Below, in pieces: positions 32,266-41,216 of a stretch of DNA of 64,000 bases. Numbering within the stretch: position 1 is the stretch's first letter; each line of letters opens with the position of its first letter. Source of the DNA: Roseiarcus sp963842835 (GTDB taxonomy: Bacteria; Pseudomonadota; Alphaproteobacteria; Rhizobiales; Beijerinckiaceae); contig CAWJIB010000010.1 of NCBI GenBank assembly GCA_963842835.1, forward strand, positions 143,018-207,017. The letters run 5' to 3'. The translations under genes were made by a program, and so were the position numbers. Under the pieces are notes generated by a model. It ran no database searches. It had not been told where the DNA came from and saw nothing but the letters and a program-made list of their open reading frames with translations.

Positions 32266-35245
32266 GGCGCTGGCCTTCCCTATCGTAAAAGATGGGTTCG
32301 ACGAGCTTGACCGGCGCCGTGCCGTCGCGCGTCGTCGCGAAAAGCGTCTCTCCCAGCCGCGCGCGGCCGCCCGCCACCAGTGCGAGCGCGAAGCTGCGGC
32401 CCAGCGTCGCGCTCATATAGGACGACGAGACGTGGCCGAGCGCGGGCGTTCCTGTCGGCGGCGCGGCGTCGGCGACGATCTGCGCGCCCTCCTCAACCCC
32501 CAAGGTCGGGTCGAGCGGCAGCAGGCCCACAAGCTGCTTGCGGCCCTCGCGCTTCAGGTCGGGCAGCGTCAGCGAGCGCTTGCCGATGAAATCGGGCTTG
32601 GAGAAAGCGACCATCCTGCCCATGCCGACATCGTCGGGCGTCACCGTGCCGTCGGTCTCCTGGCCCACGACGATGAAGCCCTTTTCGGCCCGCAAGATGT
32701 GCAGCGTCTCCAGGCCGTAGGCGACGGCGCCGACTTTAAGCCCCTCCGCCCAGATCGCTTCGAGCGCGCTTTCGCCGAAATCGGCGGGCACGTTGACCTC
32801 GAAGCCCAGTTCGCCGGTGAAGCTGACGCGCGCCAGCCGCATCGGCGCGCCGCAAATGAAGCCTTCGCGCACGCTCATGTGCGGGAAGGCCGCATTGGAA
32901 AGATCGATCCCGGCTGCCAGCGGCTCCAGGATCTTGCGCGCGTTGGGGCCGTTGATCGCTATTGTTGCGAATTGCTCGGTGATCGAAGTGAACCAGACCT
33001 TCAGATCGCTCCATTCCGTCTGCAGATAATCCTCCATCACCGCGAAGACGCGCGCGGCGCCCGAACTCGTCGTGGTGATGTGGAAGCGGTCGCCGGCGAG
33101 GCGCATGACGACGCCGTCGTCGTAGATGTAGCCGTCCTCGGTCAGCATCAGGCCGTAGCGGCAGCGCCCGACTGCGAGCTTGGCGAAGGAGTTGACGTAA
33201 AGGCGATTGAGGAATTCGGCCGCGTCGGGGCCGACGACTTCGATCTTGCCGAGCGTCGAGGCGTCCATGATTCCGGCGCTGGCGCGCGTGGCCAGGCATT
33301 CGCGGCGCACCGCCTCGTCCAGGCGCTCGCCACTCCTGGCGAAATAGGATGCGCGCTTCCACAAGCCCGCTTCCTCGAATTTGGCGCCCTGGCGAGCCGA
33401 CCAGCCGTGCAGCGGCGTCTCACGGATCGGATCGAACATGTCGCGGCGCGCAAGGCCGGCGAAAGTCGCGAAGGTCACCGGCGTGTAGGGCGAGCGGAAC
33501 GTCGTCAGGCCGACTTCGGCGATCGGCTTGCCGAGCGCCTGAGCGGCGATCGCCAGCGCGTTCATGTTGGCGTTCTTGCCTTGATCGGTCGCCATGCCGG
33601 TGGTGGTGTAGCGCTTGATATGCTCGATCGAGCGCATGCCCTCGCGCGTCGCCAATTGGATGTCGCGCGCGCTGACGTCGTTTTGAAAGTCGACGAAAGC
33701 CTTGGCGATTTCCGTTCCGCTCGCGCCGGCGGCGAGCCCAAGCGCGCCGCCCCTCGCGGCAGGCGCGCCCTCGACCCGAGGCGGCGCCGGCGGCGGAGCG
33801 CCCGCCGCCGCGGCGCCCGCGTTCGCGCCGTCGGCGAGCGCGGCCTCGAGATCGAAAATCCCCCGGCACGCGCCTGCCGAGCGCTGATCGGGAACGGCGG
33901 CGCCGGGCAGAAAATTCTGCGTCGCTTCGTCGAAGGCGAGCTTGCCGCGCGATTGCGAATAAAGGCTCACGTTCGCCGTCCAGCCGCCGCTCATCGCGAT
34001 CACGTCGCAGGCTATCGCCTCGCCCTTGCCCGGCGCGCCGTCGGCCCAACGCTTGGCGACGAGCGCGTGGGTCACGCGCCGGCCTCCATAAGAACCGAGG
34101 ATCGCGGCGTTGGCCTCGACGCGCAGGCCGGCGCGGCGCGCGGCCTGAGGAAGCGGACCGTCGGCCTCGGCGCGCAGATCGGCGATCATGGCGATTTCGC
34201 AGCCGGCTTCGGCCAGATCCAGCGCGGCGCGATAGGCTGAATCGTGCGCGGCGGCGACGAGGATTCGCCTCCCCGGCCTGACGGCGTAGCGCGTCGCCAG
34301 CGCGCGCGCGGCCTCGGCGAGCATGATGCCGGGTCGATCGTTATTGGGAAAGACCAGCGGCCGCTCGTGCGCGCCGGTCGCGAGCACGACTTGGCTCGCG
34401 CGGACCTGCCACAGCCGCTCGCGCGGCATCTTGGGATCGGGGTCGGCGAGATGATCGGTGAGGCGCTGCTGCCCCGCGAGGAAGTTCTGCGCGTAATAGC
34501 CGAAGATCTGCGTGCGCGGCAGCATTTTGACGCGCGACGAAGAGGCGAGTTCGGCAAGGGTCGCGACGAGCCAATCGGCCGCGTGCGCGCCGTCGATCAT
34601 GGCGCTCTTCTCCGCGAGCAGCGAGCCGCCGAATTCCGCCTGTTCGTCGAACAGCATGACGCGCGCGCCGGCTCGGCTCGCCGCCAGGGCGGCTGCAAGG
34701 CCGGCGGGACCGGAGCCGACGACGGCGACTTCGCAATGCGCGTATTCGAAGGCGTAGTGGTCGGGATCGGCCTCGGTCGGCGCTTTGCCCATGCCCGCGG
34801 CGTTACGAATGATCGGCTCGTAGACCGCCTGCCAGGCGCCCTTCGGATGCATGAAGGTCTTGTTGTAAAAGCCGGCGGGCATGAACGGCGAGAACAGGCC
34901 GTTGACGGAAAGGGCGTCCCATTCGAGCGAGGGCCAGGCGTTCTGGCTGAGCGCCCGCAAGCCCTCGTAAAGCTCGATCTGCGTCGCGCGCAGATTGGGC
35001 GTGACGCGGCCCCTGCCGGCGTCGAGCGTGACGAGCGCGTTGGGATCCTCGGCGCCGAGCGACAGGATTCCGCGCGGGCGGTGATATTTGAACGAGCGGG
35101 CGATGAGATGAGCGCCGTTGGCGATGAGGGCCGAGGCGAGCGTGTCGCCCGCGCAGCCGACGTAGCTCTTGCCGTCGAAGGTGAAACGGACGGGCTTGGC
35201 GCGGTCGACGCGCCCGCCCCGGCTCAACCGGAACGCGCCGCTCAT
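32255..35245 (-). CDS. soxA: Sarcosine oxidase alpha subunit
   Basis: The 996-residue alpha subunit of heterotetrameric sarcosine oxidase, which converts sarcosine, THF and O2 into glycine, methylene-THF and H2O2. An N-terminal Fer2_4-like segment (VRFTFDGKSYVGCAGDTLAS) is followed by a nucleotide-binding Rossmann site (EVAVVGSGPAGLAAALAA, residues about 172-189). Next come a second nucleotide site (RRILVAAAHDSAYRAAL) and a C-terminal GcvT-like aminomethyltransferase domain (LGKIEVVGPDAAEFLNRLYV, then TGELGFEVNVPADFGESALE). An Ala/Pro/Gly-rich linker near residue 510 is unusual. ATG 35245 has GAGG upstream. The soxB and soxD genes normally preceding it are absent. N-methylglutamate dehydrogenase subunit C is a related alternative. 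Confidence 0.88.
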   Translation of the reverse strand: MSGAFRLSRGGRVDRAKPVRFTFDGKSYVGCAGDTLASALIANGAHLIARSFKYHRPRGILSLGAEDPNALVTLDAGRGRVTPNLRATQIELYEGLRALSQNAWPSLEWDALSVNGLFSPFMPAGFYNKTFMHPKGAWQAVYEPIIRNAAGMGKAPTEADPDHYAFEYAHCEVAVVGSGPAGLAAALAASRAGARVMLFDEQAEFGGSLLAEKSAMIDGAHAADWLVATLAELASSSRVKMLPRTQIFGYYAQNFLAGQQRLTDHLADPDPKMPRERLWQVRASQVVLATGAHERPLVFPNNDRPGIMLAEAARALATRYAVRPGRRILVAAAHDSAYRAALDLAEAGCEIAMIADLRAEADGPLPQAARRAGLRVEANAAILGSYGGRRVTHALVAKRWADGAPGKGEAIACDVIAMSGGWTANVSLYSQSRGKLAFDEATQNFLPGAAVPDQRSAGACRGIFDLEAALADGANAGAAAAGAPPPAPPRVEGAPAARGGALGLAAGASGTEIAKAFVDFQNDVSARDIQLATREGMRSIEHIKRYTTTGMATDQGKNANMNALAIAAQALGKPIAEVGLTTFRSPYTPVTFATFAGLARRDMFDPIRETPLHGWSARQGAKFEEAGLWKRASYFARSGERLDEAVRRECLATRASAGIMDASTLGKIEVVGPDAAEFLNRLYVNSFAKLAVGRCRYGLMLTEDGYIYDDGVVMRLAGDRFHITTTSSGAARVFAVMEDYLQTEWSDLKVWFTSITEQFATIAINGPNARKILEPLAAGIDLSNAAFPHMSVREGFICGAPMRLARVSFTGELGFEVNVPADFGESALEAIWAEGLKVGAVAYGLETLHILRAEKGFIVVGQETDGTVTPDDVGMGRMVAFSKPDFIGKRSLTLPDLKREGRKQLVGLLPLDPTLGVEEGAQIVADAAPPTGTPALGHVSSSYMSATLGRSFALALVAGGRARLGETLFATTRDGTAPVKLVEPIFYDREGQRLDA

Positions 35246-35584
35246 CGCCCCTCGCCCGCTCTCGCAGCCCCGGCGCCTGTTGGATCGGCCATGACTTTTC
35301 CCTGCTTCGACGGCCCACTCTAACGACAAGAGGAGCGAGGTGGGAACCGCTTTTTCGACCGGGCGGCGCGAGAAAATGAGATGGCGGCTCAAGCCCTTCT
35401 CCTGCTGAGCGGGAGAAGGTGGACGCGCGAAGCGCGGCCGGATGAGGGTTTTCAAAGGCCCTCACCCTGCCCTCTCCCCACGGCGAATGCGAAGCATTCG
35501 TCCTGAGCGGGAGAGGGGATTGCGCAGGCGTTCCGCAGCGCTTATCTCTTTTGGCCTGACGCCTTATCATTCCAGGAGCCGGCC
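35246..35584. repeat. Intergenic region with two palindromic elements
   Basis: The region between divergent soxA and the NifU-like gene holds two hairpin elements: CCTTCTCC/GGAGAAGG at 35395-35419 and CCCTCTCCC/GGGAGAGGG at 35470-35517, joined by about 50 bases. The same pair of arms occurs at 39144-39261 between proS and lolC. This is a dispersed composite repeat resembling BIME/REP-type elements. Promoters for both flanking genes must also lie here. No gene is supported. Confidence 0.7.
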
Positions 35585-36139
35585 TTGTTCATCCAGACCG
35601 AAGCCACGCCCAATCCCGCGACGCTGAAATTCCTGCCCGGCCGCCCCGTCATCGACGCCGGCACGTTCGAGGCGCGCGACGCGGCCGAAGCCGAGCGCTC
35701 GCCGCTCGCCAAGGCGCTGATGGAGCTGCCCGGCGTCGGCGGCGTGTTCCTCGCGCCCGATTTCATCTCAGTGACCAAGACCGAGGGCGAGTGGCAGCAT
35801 TTGCGCCCGGCGGTGCTCGGCGTCGTCACCGAATTCTTCCTCTCCGGCGCGCCGGCGCTGAGCGGCGACGCCCCCGCCGCGGGCGAAGAATTCTTTCACG
35901 CCGAGGACGCCGAGACGGTCGAGACGATCAAGGAACTGATCGAAACGCGCGTGCGCCCGGCCGTGGCCGGCGACGGCGGCGACATCGTGTTCAAGGGCTT
36001 TCGCGACGGGATCGTCTATCTCGCCATGAAAGGCGCCTGCTCGGGGTGTCCCTCCTCGACGGCGACGCTGAAGCACGGAATCGAGAACCTGCTGAAGCAC
36101 TTTCTGCCGGAGGCGGTGAAGGCGGTGGAGCAGATTTGA
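35585..36139 (+). CDS. NifU-like Fe-S cluster scaffold (Nfu type)
   Basis: A 184-residue protein with an N-terminal Nfu_N domain (MFIQTEATPNPATLKFLPGR) and a C-terminal NifU domain (IETRVRPAVAGDGGDIVFKG) ending in the cluster-binding pair GACSGCPSS. It carries Fe-S clusters to target enzymes; targets here could include the SdaA cluster, but that is inference. It starts at TTG 35585 with AGGAG seven to eight bases upstream; no ATG or GTG is available for the conserved N-terminus. Confidence 0.93.
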   Translation: MFIQTEATPNPATLKFLPGRPVIDAGTFEARDAAEAERSPLAKALMELPGVGGVFLAPDFISVTKTEGEWQHLRPAVLGVVTEFFLSGAPALSGDAPAAGEEFFHAEDAETVETIKELIETRVRPAVAGDGGDIVFKGFRDGIVYLAMKGACSGCPSSTATLKHGIENLLKHFLPEAVKAVEQI

Positions 36140-36187
36140 GGCCGGGCTAGCGGCGTTTAGAATCCTCAGCGGCCTGGGAATGCGGAC

Positions 36188-36463
36188 CTATTTGTGCGCG
36201 GCCAAGCGGAAACCCCATCCGCGATTCGGGTATTCGTCACAATAACCCCATTCTCCCGAGATGTCCGGCGTGCCGATGTTCCTGATCACGAACCGGCCCC
36301 ATGCAAAAGACCCGTTGCGCGGACGAACGCAGGGATGATCGCTGCGAGGTTGGGTCCATATCCCAGTCGCCGCGCGGTTCGGACCGCCCGTTCCGAAAAT
36401 CCGACCGTCTTGCTTGGGATACTCCCCGCGCCGCGACGCTACGCTTGGACAGCAAACATGCTG
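36188..36463 (-). pseudogene. Remnant of an unidentified protein-coding gene (C-terminal end)
   Basis: A 276-base open frame runs from a stop at 36464 to TAG at 36188, without a start codon at its head. Its translation reads like a real protein: EYPKQDGRIFGTGGPNRAA, SDHPCVRPRNGSFAWGRFVI, RNIGTPDISGEWGYCDEYPN and a final RGWGFRLAAHK. Codon use resembles neighbouring genes moderately. I do not recognise the family. The likeliest reading is the 3-prime end of a decayed or partly deleted gene. The remaining gap (36140-36603) shows nothing else. Confidence 0.35.
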
Positions 36464-36603
36464 TCACTGATCGTGTGGGAAATCGTTGATGGCGATCAAT
36501 GCTCCGCCGGCGACAGCGGATTGACGCGAATCAATGCTTTCCCGCGGATTTGGCGGATCGTTGGCAAACTCGCGCCGAGGCGTGCGGATGAGGCGGGACG
36601 CCA

Positions 36604-37032
36604 GTGACCACAGTGCGACAATTGCTCGACCAGAAAGGTCGGAAAATTTGGTCCATTAGTCCGGACGCCACCGTCTTCGACGCCGTCGCGAAAATGGCTG
36701 ACAAAGACATCGGCTCGCTGGTTGTGATGGATGGCGACGCGATCGTCGGCATGATCACGGAGAGGCACTACGCGCGGAACGTCGTTCTCAAGGGCAAGAC
36801 GTCTCCCGCGACGCCGATACGCGACATCATGGAAAAACATGTCGTCGTTGCGCAGCCGGAACAATCCGTTGAACAATGCATGGCCATCATGACCGACAAG
36901 CGCATTCGCCATCTGCCCGTCGTCGATGGAGAAAAACTGATCGGCGTCATTTCCATCGGCGATCTCGTGAAAAGCATAATCGGCGATCAGCAATTCACGA
37001 TTGGCCAGCTCGAGCACTACATTCACGGCTAG
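36604..37032 (+). CDS. CBS-domain pair protein
   Basis: A 142-residue stand-alone CBS pair (Bateman module). The first repeat runs through SISPDATVFDAVAKMADKDI and MITERHYARNVVLKG; the second through IMEKHVVVAQPEQSVEQCMA and HLPVVDGEKLIGVISIGDLV. Such proteins bind adenine nucleotides and act as energy sensors, or regulate partner enzymes. No partner domain is fused. The start is GTG 36604. Well conserved in this order. Confidence 0.93.
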   Translation: MTTVRQLLDQKGRKIWSISPDATVFDAVAKMADKDIGSLVVMDGDAIVGMITERHYARNVVLKGKTSPATPIRDIMEKHVVVAQPEQSVEQCMAIMTDKRIRHLPVVDGEKLIGVISIGDLVKSIIGDQQFTIGQLEHYIHG

Positions 37033-37144
37033 GCGCTCTTCGAGCCGTTTGCGATCGAATTGAGCCGGCGCCGACTGCAGCGCGGCGGAAAACCGCATCG
37101 CAAGCCCCTGAGACCACTGCCCCCGCCCGCAATCCGGCCCGTCC

Positions 37145-37834
37145 CTACGCCATCTCCACCACCCGCCCCTCGCGCAGCGTTACGCGCCGGTCCATGCGCG
37201 CGGCGAGGTCGAGGTTGTGGGTGGCGACCAGGGCGGCGACGCGGCTCGCTTTTACGAGCTCGGTCAAAGTCGCAAACACGTGCTCGGCGGTCTTGGGATC
37301 GAGATTGCCGGTGGGTTCGTCCGCGAGCAGCACGCGCGGCGCGTTGGCGACGGCGCGCGCGATCGCGACGCGCTGCTGTTCGCCGCCGGAGAGTTCGGCG
37401 GGGCGATGGCTTTCGCGTGCGGCGAGGCCGAGATAGGCGAGCAGTTCGCGCGCGCGGGCCGTCGCTTCCGCTCGCGACAAGCCACGGATCATCTGCGGCA
37501 GGACGATGTTCTCGACCGCGGAAAATTCCGGCAGCAGATGATGGAACTGGTAGACGAAGCCGATCTCGACGCGGCGCAGCGCCGTGCGCTTGTCGTCCGA
37601 CATCGCCGCGGTCGCGGCGCCGCCGACATAGACTTCGCCGGCGTCGGGCTTTTCCAGGAGGCCGGCCAGATGCAGCAGCGTCGATTTGCCCGCCCCCGAG
37701 GGCGCGATCAGCGCCACTGACTGGCCCGGCCACAGCGCGAGATCGGCGCCGCTCAAGACTTCGATCGCCGTTTCGCCGCGCCCATAGCGGCGCTCTATTC
37801 TTTCCAGCGACAGCGCCGGCGCCGCGTCATTCAT
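37145..37834 (-). CDS. lolD: Lipoprotein-releasing ABC transporter ATP-binding protein LolD
   Basis: The ATPase of LolCDE, which releases outer-membrane lipoproteins from the inner membrane. The 229-residue protein carries Walker A (APSGAGKSTLLH), the Q-loop FVYQFHHLLPEFSAVEN, signature LSGGEQQRVAIARA, Walker B VLLADEPTGNLD and the H-loop VATHNLD. It overlaps the end of lolC by eight bases, so it is translationally coupled. The order proS-lolC-lolD is standard for Rhizobiales. It serves the lipoproteins of this window, such as Wza. Confidence 0.95.
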   Translation of the reverse strand: MNDAAPALSLERIERRYGRGETAIEVLSGADLALWPGQSVALIAPSGAGKSTLLHLAGLLEKPDAGEVYVGGAATAAMSDDKRTALRRVEIGFVYQFHHLLPEFSAVENIVLPQMIRGLSRAEATARARELLAYLGLAARESHRPAELSGGEQQRVAIARAVANAPRVLLADEPTGNLDPKTAEHVFATLTELVKASRVAALVATHNLDLAARMDRRVTLREGRVVEMA

Positions 37835-39125
37835 AGCGCAACGCCTCGACCGGATCGAGCCGCGCCGCGCGCCAGGAAGGGTAGATCGTCGCCGCGAGAG
37901 AAAGGAACAGCGTCATCACGACGACCGCGATCACGTCGTGCGCCTCGACGCGCGAGGGCAGTTGCGAGAGGAAGTAGAATTCCGAGGGGAACAGGTTCAC
38001 GCCGATGAGCCAGCTCAGGCCCTTGCGGATCTCCTCGACGTTGTGCGCGACGAGAAGGCCGAGCGCGAGGCCGCAGGCCGTGCCGACGACGCCGATCGTC
38101 GCGCCGGTGATGAGGAAGATGCGCATGACCGCGCCGCGCGTCGCGCCCATCGTGCGCAGCACCGCGATCGCGCGCGCCTTGTCCTGCACCAGCATGATGA
38201 GGCCGGAAATGATGTTGAGCGCGGCGACCAGCACGATCAGCGTCAGGATCGCGAACATCACATTGGCCTCGACCGCCAGTACATCGAAGAAGCTCTTGTT
38301 GAGCTGGCGCCAGTCGGTGTCGATCATCGGCCGCTGCTCGGCCGGATCGATGCGCGCGCGCATCGCGTCCATATGGTCGGGATCGTCGACATAGACCTCG
38401 ATGACATTGGCCTGGCCGTCGAGATTGAAATAGGCCTGCGCCTCGGGCAGCGGCATGAACACGAAGGTGCCGTCGAAGGTCGCCATGCCGATCTGGAAGA
38501 TCGCCGCGACGTTGTAGGCCTTCATGCGCGGTGTGACGCCGAACGGCGTCTGTGCGCCGCGCGGCGCGATCAGCGTGATCTTGTCGCCCACGCGCAGGCT
38601 CAAATGCTCGGCGAGCTTGGCGCCGATCGCCACGCCCTGACCCGCGTCGAAGCCGTCGAGAGAGCCTTGCTTGACGTGCTCGCCGACGCCCGGCAGGCGC
38701 CTCAAGTCCGCCTCGCGGACGCCGCGCACGAGCACGCCGGACGAGCCGAAGGGCGTGGAGGCGAAAGCCTGCCCCTCGACGAGCGGCAGCGCCAGCGTCA
38801 CGCCGGGAACCTTGGCGACGCGTTGCGTCACCGCGTCGTAGTCGGTGAGCGGCGTGTCGACGCCTTGCAGGAACATGTGGCCGTTGAGCCCGATCATCTT
38901 CTCCATCAGATCGTGGCGGAAACCGTTCATCACCGCCATCACCACGATCAGCGCGGCGACGCCCAGCACGATGCCGAGGAACGAGAATCCGGCGATCACC
39001 GAAATCGAGCCCTGCGCGCGCCGCGCGCGCAAATAGCGCAAGGCGACCATCCACTCGAAGGCGGAGAACGGCCGGGGGGCGATGGGCGGCGCGGCGGTTG
39101 GGACGTCGAGGGTGGCGGCGGTCAT
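37827..39125 (-). CDS. lolC: Lipoprotein-releasing ABC transporter permease LolC/LolE
   Basis: A 432-residue membrane protein with one N-terminal helix (ISVIAGFSFLGIVLGVAALI), a large periplasmic domain with VRGVREADLRRLPGVGEHV, and three C-terminal helices ending in LAATIYPSWRAARLDPVEAL, the FtsX-type end. A single permease gene here suggests a homodimeric LolF-like transporter with LolD. ATG 39125 is used; a palindromic repeat lies just upstream, which extends the proS-lolC gap. Confidence 0.93.
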   Translation of the reverse strand: MTAATLDVPTAAPPIAPRPFSAFEWMVALRYLRARRAQGSISVIAGFSFLGIVLGVAALIVVMAVMNGFRHDLMEKMIGLNGHMFLQGVDTPLTDYDAVTQRVAKVPGVTLALPLVEGQAFASTPFGSSGVLVRGVREADLRRLPGVGEHVKQGSLDGFDAGQGVAIGAKLAEHLSLRVGDKITLIAPRGAQTPFGVTPRMKAYNVAAIFQIGMATFDGTFVFMPLPEAQAYFNLDGQANVIEVYVDDPDHMDAMRARIDPAEQRPMIDTDWRQLNKSFFDVLAVEANVMFAILTLIVLVAALNIISGLIMLVQDKARAIAVLRTMGATRGAVMRIFLITGATIGVVGTACGLALGLLVAHNVEEIRKGLSWLIGVNLFPSEFYFLSQLPSRVEAHDVIAVVVMTLFLSLAATIYPSWRAARLDPVEALRYE

Positions 39126-39143
39126 GCGGCGCTGCGCTCCCCC

Positions 39144-39261
39144 CCTTCTCCCCGCGTGCGGGGAGAAGGCCGGGATGAGGGGCCGGGAGGCGAGCCGCAA
39201 CGGCGCGGCAAAACTCCCCGCCCCTCACCCCGGCCCTCTCCCCGCTGGCGCGGGGAGAGGG
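39144..39261. repeat. Composite palindromic repeat between proS and lolC
   Basis: Two perfect 12-base stems occur: CCTTCTCCCCGC/GCGGGGAGAAGG at 39144-39169 (2-base loop) and CCCTCTCCCCGC/GCGGGGAGAGGG at 39234-39261 (4-base loop). They match the arms found at 35395-35517. A half copy with similar arms is at about 30257-30277. The element sits inside an operon and could shape mRNA decay or attenuate lolCD. Confidence 0.85.
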
Positions 39262-39276
39262 AGATCGAGCGCCCGC

Positions 39277-40605
39277 TCACGCGATGCCTCCGAGCCGCGC
39301 GATCGCGGCCTCGACGCCGACGAGTTCGCGCTCGCCAGTCGCTCGGTTCTTGATCTCGACCTTGCCCTCGGCGAGGCTCTTCGGCCCGACGATGACCTGG
39401 TTGGGCAGCCCGATCAGGTCCATCGCGGCGAATTTCGCGCCGGGACGCTCGTCGCGGTCGTCATAGAGCGCATCGACGCCGGCTTTGCCCAGCGCCGCGT
39501 AGATGCGCGCGCAGGCGCCGTCGCAAGCGGCGTCGCCGACCTTGAGATTGACCAAGCCGACCGCGAAAGGCGCCGCCGCTTCGGGCCAGACCATCCCCGC
39601 TTCGTCGTGGCCCGCCTCGATCAGCGCGGCGACGAGGCGGCTCGGGCCGATGCCGTAGGAACCCATATGCACGCAACGCTCCTTGCCGTCGGGGCCGTTG
39701 ACGACCGCCTTCATCGGCTCGGAGTACTTCGTTCCGAAGTAGAAAATATGGCCGACTTCGATGCCGCGCGCCGAAATTCGCGAATGGGGATCGATGCGCT
39801 CGAACGCCGCCGCGTCGTGCTTTTCCGAGGTCGCCGCGTAGAGCGAAGTCCATTGGTCGAACACGCCCTGCATCGCGCCGGCGCTATCGAAGTCGATCGT
39901 CTCGGGCGGCGGCGCGAACTTGAGATAGTCCTTGTGACAGAACACTTCGCTCTCGCCGGTCTCGGCGAGGATGATGAATTCATGGGAAAGATCGCCGCCG
40001 ATCGGCCCGGTGTCGGCGACCATCGGGATGGCGGTGAGGCCGAGGCGCGAAAAGGTGCGCAAATAGGCCGTGAACATCTTGTTGTAGGAATGGCGCGCGC
40101 CGGCGGCGTCGAGATCGAAGGAATAGGCGTCCTTCATCAGGAATTCTCTGCTGCGCATCACCCCGAAGCGCGGCCGCACCTCGTCGCGGAACTTCCACTG
40201 GATGTGATAGAGGTTGAGCGGCAGATCCTTGTATGAGCGGACGTTGGCGCGGAAAATCTCGGTGATCATTTCCTCGTTGGTCGGCCCGAACAGCATGTCG
40301 CGCTCGTGGCGGTCGCGGATGCGCAGCATCTCCTTGCCGTAATCGTCGTAGCGGCCGGATTCGCGCCACAGGTCCGCGGATTGAATCGTCGGCATCAGCA
40401 CTTCAATGGCGCCGGAACAATTCTGCTCCTCGCGCACGATCGCGCAGATTTTGTGCAATACCCTGAGGCCCAGCGGCAGCCAAGCGTAGATGCCCGCCGC
40501 TTCCTGACGGATCATTCCGGCGCGCAGCATCAGCCGGTGCGAGACGATTTCCGCCTCCTTCGGCGTTTCCTTGAGGATCGGCAGGAAATAGCGGGAAAGA
40601 CGCAT
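39277..40605 (-). CDS. proS: Prolyl-tRNA synthetase
   Basis: A 442-residue class II synthetase of the short alphaproteobacterial form, which lacks the editing insertion domain. Motif 1 region: SHRLMLRAGMIRQEAAGIYA. Motif 2: KFRDEVRPRFGVMRSREFLM. Motif 3: GIGPSRLVAALIEA. The anticodon-binding end reads PGAKFAAMDLIGLPNQVIVG. It charges tRNA-Pro in the cytoplasm. First gene of proS-lolC-lolD on this strand. Confidence 0.96.
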   Translation of the reverse strand: MRLSRYFLPILKETPKEAEIVSHRLMLRAGMIRQEAAGIYAWLPLGLRVLHKICAIVREEQNCSGAIEVLMPTIQSADLWRESGRYDDYGKEMLRIRDRHERDMLFGPTNEEMITEIFRANVRSYKDLPLNLYHIQWKFRDEVRPRFGVMRSREFLMKDAYSFDLDAAGARHSYNKMFTAYLRTFSRLGLTAIPMVADTGPIGGDLSHEFIILAETGESEVFCHKDYLKFAPPPETIDFDSAGAMQGVFDQWTSLYAATSEKHDAAAFERIDPHSRISARGIEVGHIFYFGTKYSEPMKAVVNGPDGKERCVHMGSYGIGPSRLVAALIEAGHDEAGMVWPEAAAPFAVGLVNLKVGDAACDGACARIYAALGKAGVDALYDDRDERPGAKFAAMDLIGLPNQVIVGPKSLAEGKVEIKNRATGERELVGVEAAIARLGGIA

Positions 40606-40884
40606 GGGCTCGCACTTCTAAAGGGTCGGGCCGAACGGGACCGGCGAATCGACGAAACGCGCGACAGGCCGCGCGCCGCGCGTTATGGCCCCATCGGCGC
40701 GCAAAGGGCAAGTCGCCGCGGGCGCGCGCCGCGAGCGACGCTCACGATTTCGTGATCGCGCCTGAGGTAACCTCGGCGCCGGCGGCGCGAAAGACCCTCT
40801 GCAAGGCCGACAGGCTCGGCCGGCGGGCGCGGCGACAACCGACGCTCAAAGAAAACCCTTTTCTTTTCAACGAGGACACCGCCT

Positions 40885-41160
40885 ATGAACGCCAAGACCG
40901 CTTTCACCGCTGCCTCGCTCGCCGTCGCGCTGGCGCTCGCCTCCGCCGCCAAGGCGGGCCCCGCGCCGATGCAGCCCGGCGCCGACAAGTGCTACGGCGT
41001 CGCACTCGCCGGCAAGAACGATTGCGCCGCCGGCGCCGGCACGAGCTGCGCGGGCACGTCGACGGTCGACTACGACCCCCATCACTGGAAATACGTCGCC
41101 AAGGGCACGTGCGAAGGCATGATGACGCCGAAGGGCCACGGCATGCTGCAGCCGATGTAA
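40885..41160 (+). CDS. Bufferin-like periplasmic protein (DUF2282, BufA1 type)
   Basis: A 91-residue protein with a signal peptide (TAASLAVALALASAAKAGPA). The mature part carries four cysteines in the DUF2282 pattern: ADKCYGVALAGKNDCAAG, TSCAGTS and AKGTCEGM. This family includes bufferins, peptides whose cysteines are modified by an MNIO (DUF692) enzyme and that bind copper or other metals in the periplasm. The usual partners bufB (DUF692), bufC (DUF2063) and bufD (DoxX) are not in this window, so modification would need an enzyme elsewhere. Followed by a strong terminator. Confidence 0.82.
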   Translation: MNAKTAFTAASLAVALALASAAKAGPAPMQPGADKCYGVALAGKNDCAAGAGTSCAGTSTVDYDPHHWKYVAKGTCEGMMTPKGHGMLQPM

Positions 41161-41186
41161 GGCGCGCCTCCCGAAGCGTTTCGCGC

Positions 41187-41216
41187 GGCCCCGCCTGGCG
41201 AAGGCGGGGCCGTTTT
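41187..41216 (+). terminator. Rho-independent terminator after the bufferin-like gene
   Basis: A perfect 9-base stem GGCCCCGCC/GGCGGGGCC with a 7-base loop is followed by gtttt. It lies 27 bases after the stop codon. This marks the bufferin-like gene as a single-gene transcript. Confidence 0.85.

Noticed and set aside
32255..35245. N-methylglutamate dehydrogenase subunit C instead of sarcosine oxidase alpha
   Set aside because: The two are related, but coupling to sdaA and the absence of gmaS and mgs genes favour sarcosine oxidase; not fully excluded.
34244..35323. A 359-residue frame antisense to soxA
   Set aside because: The composition is typical of reverse-complement reading of a GC-rich gene.
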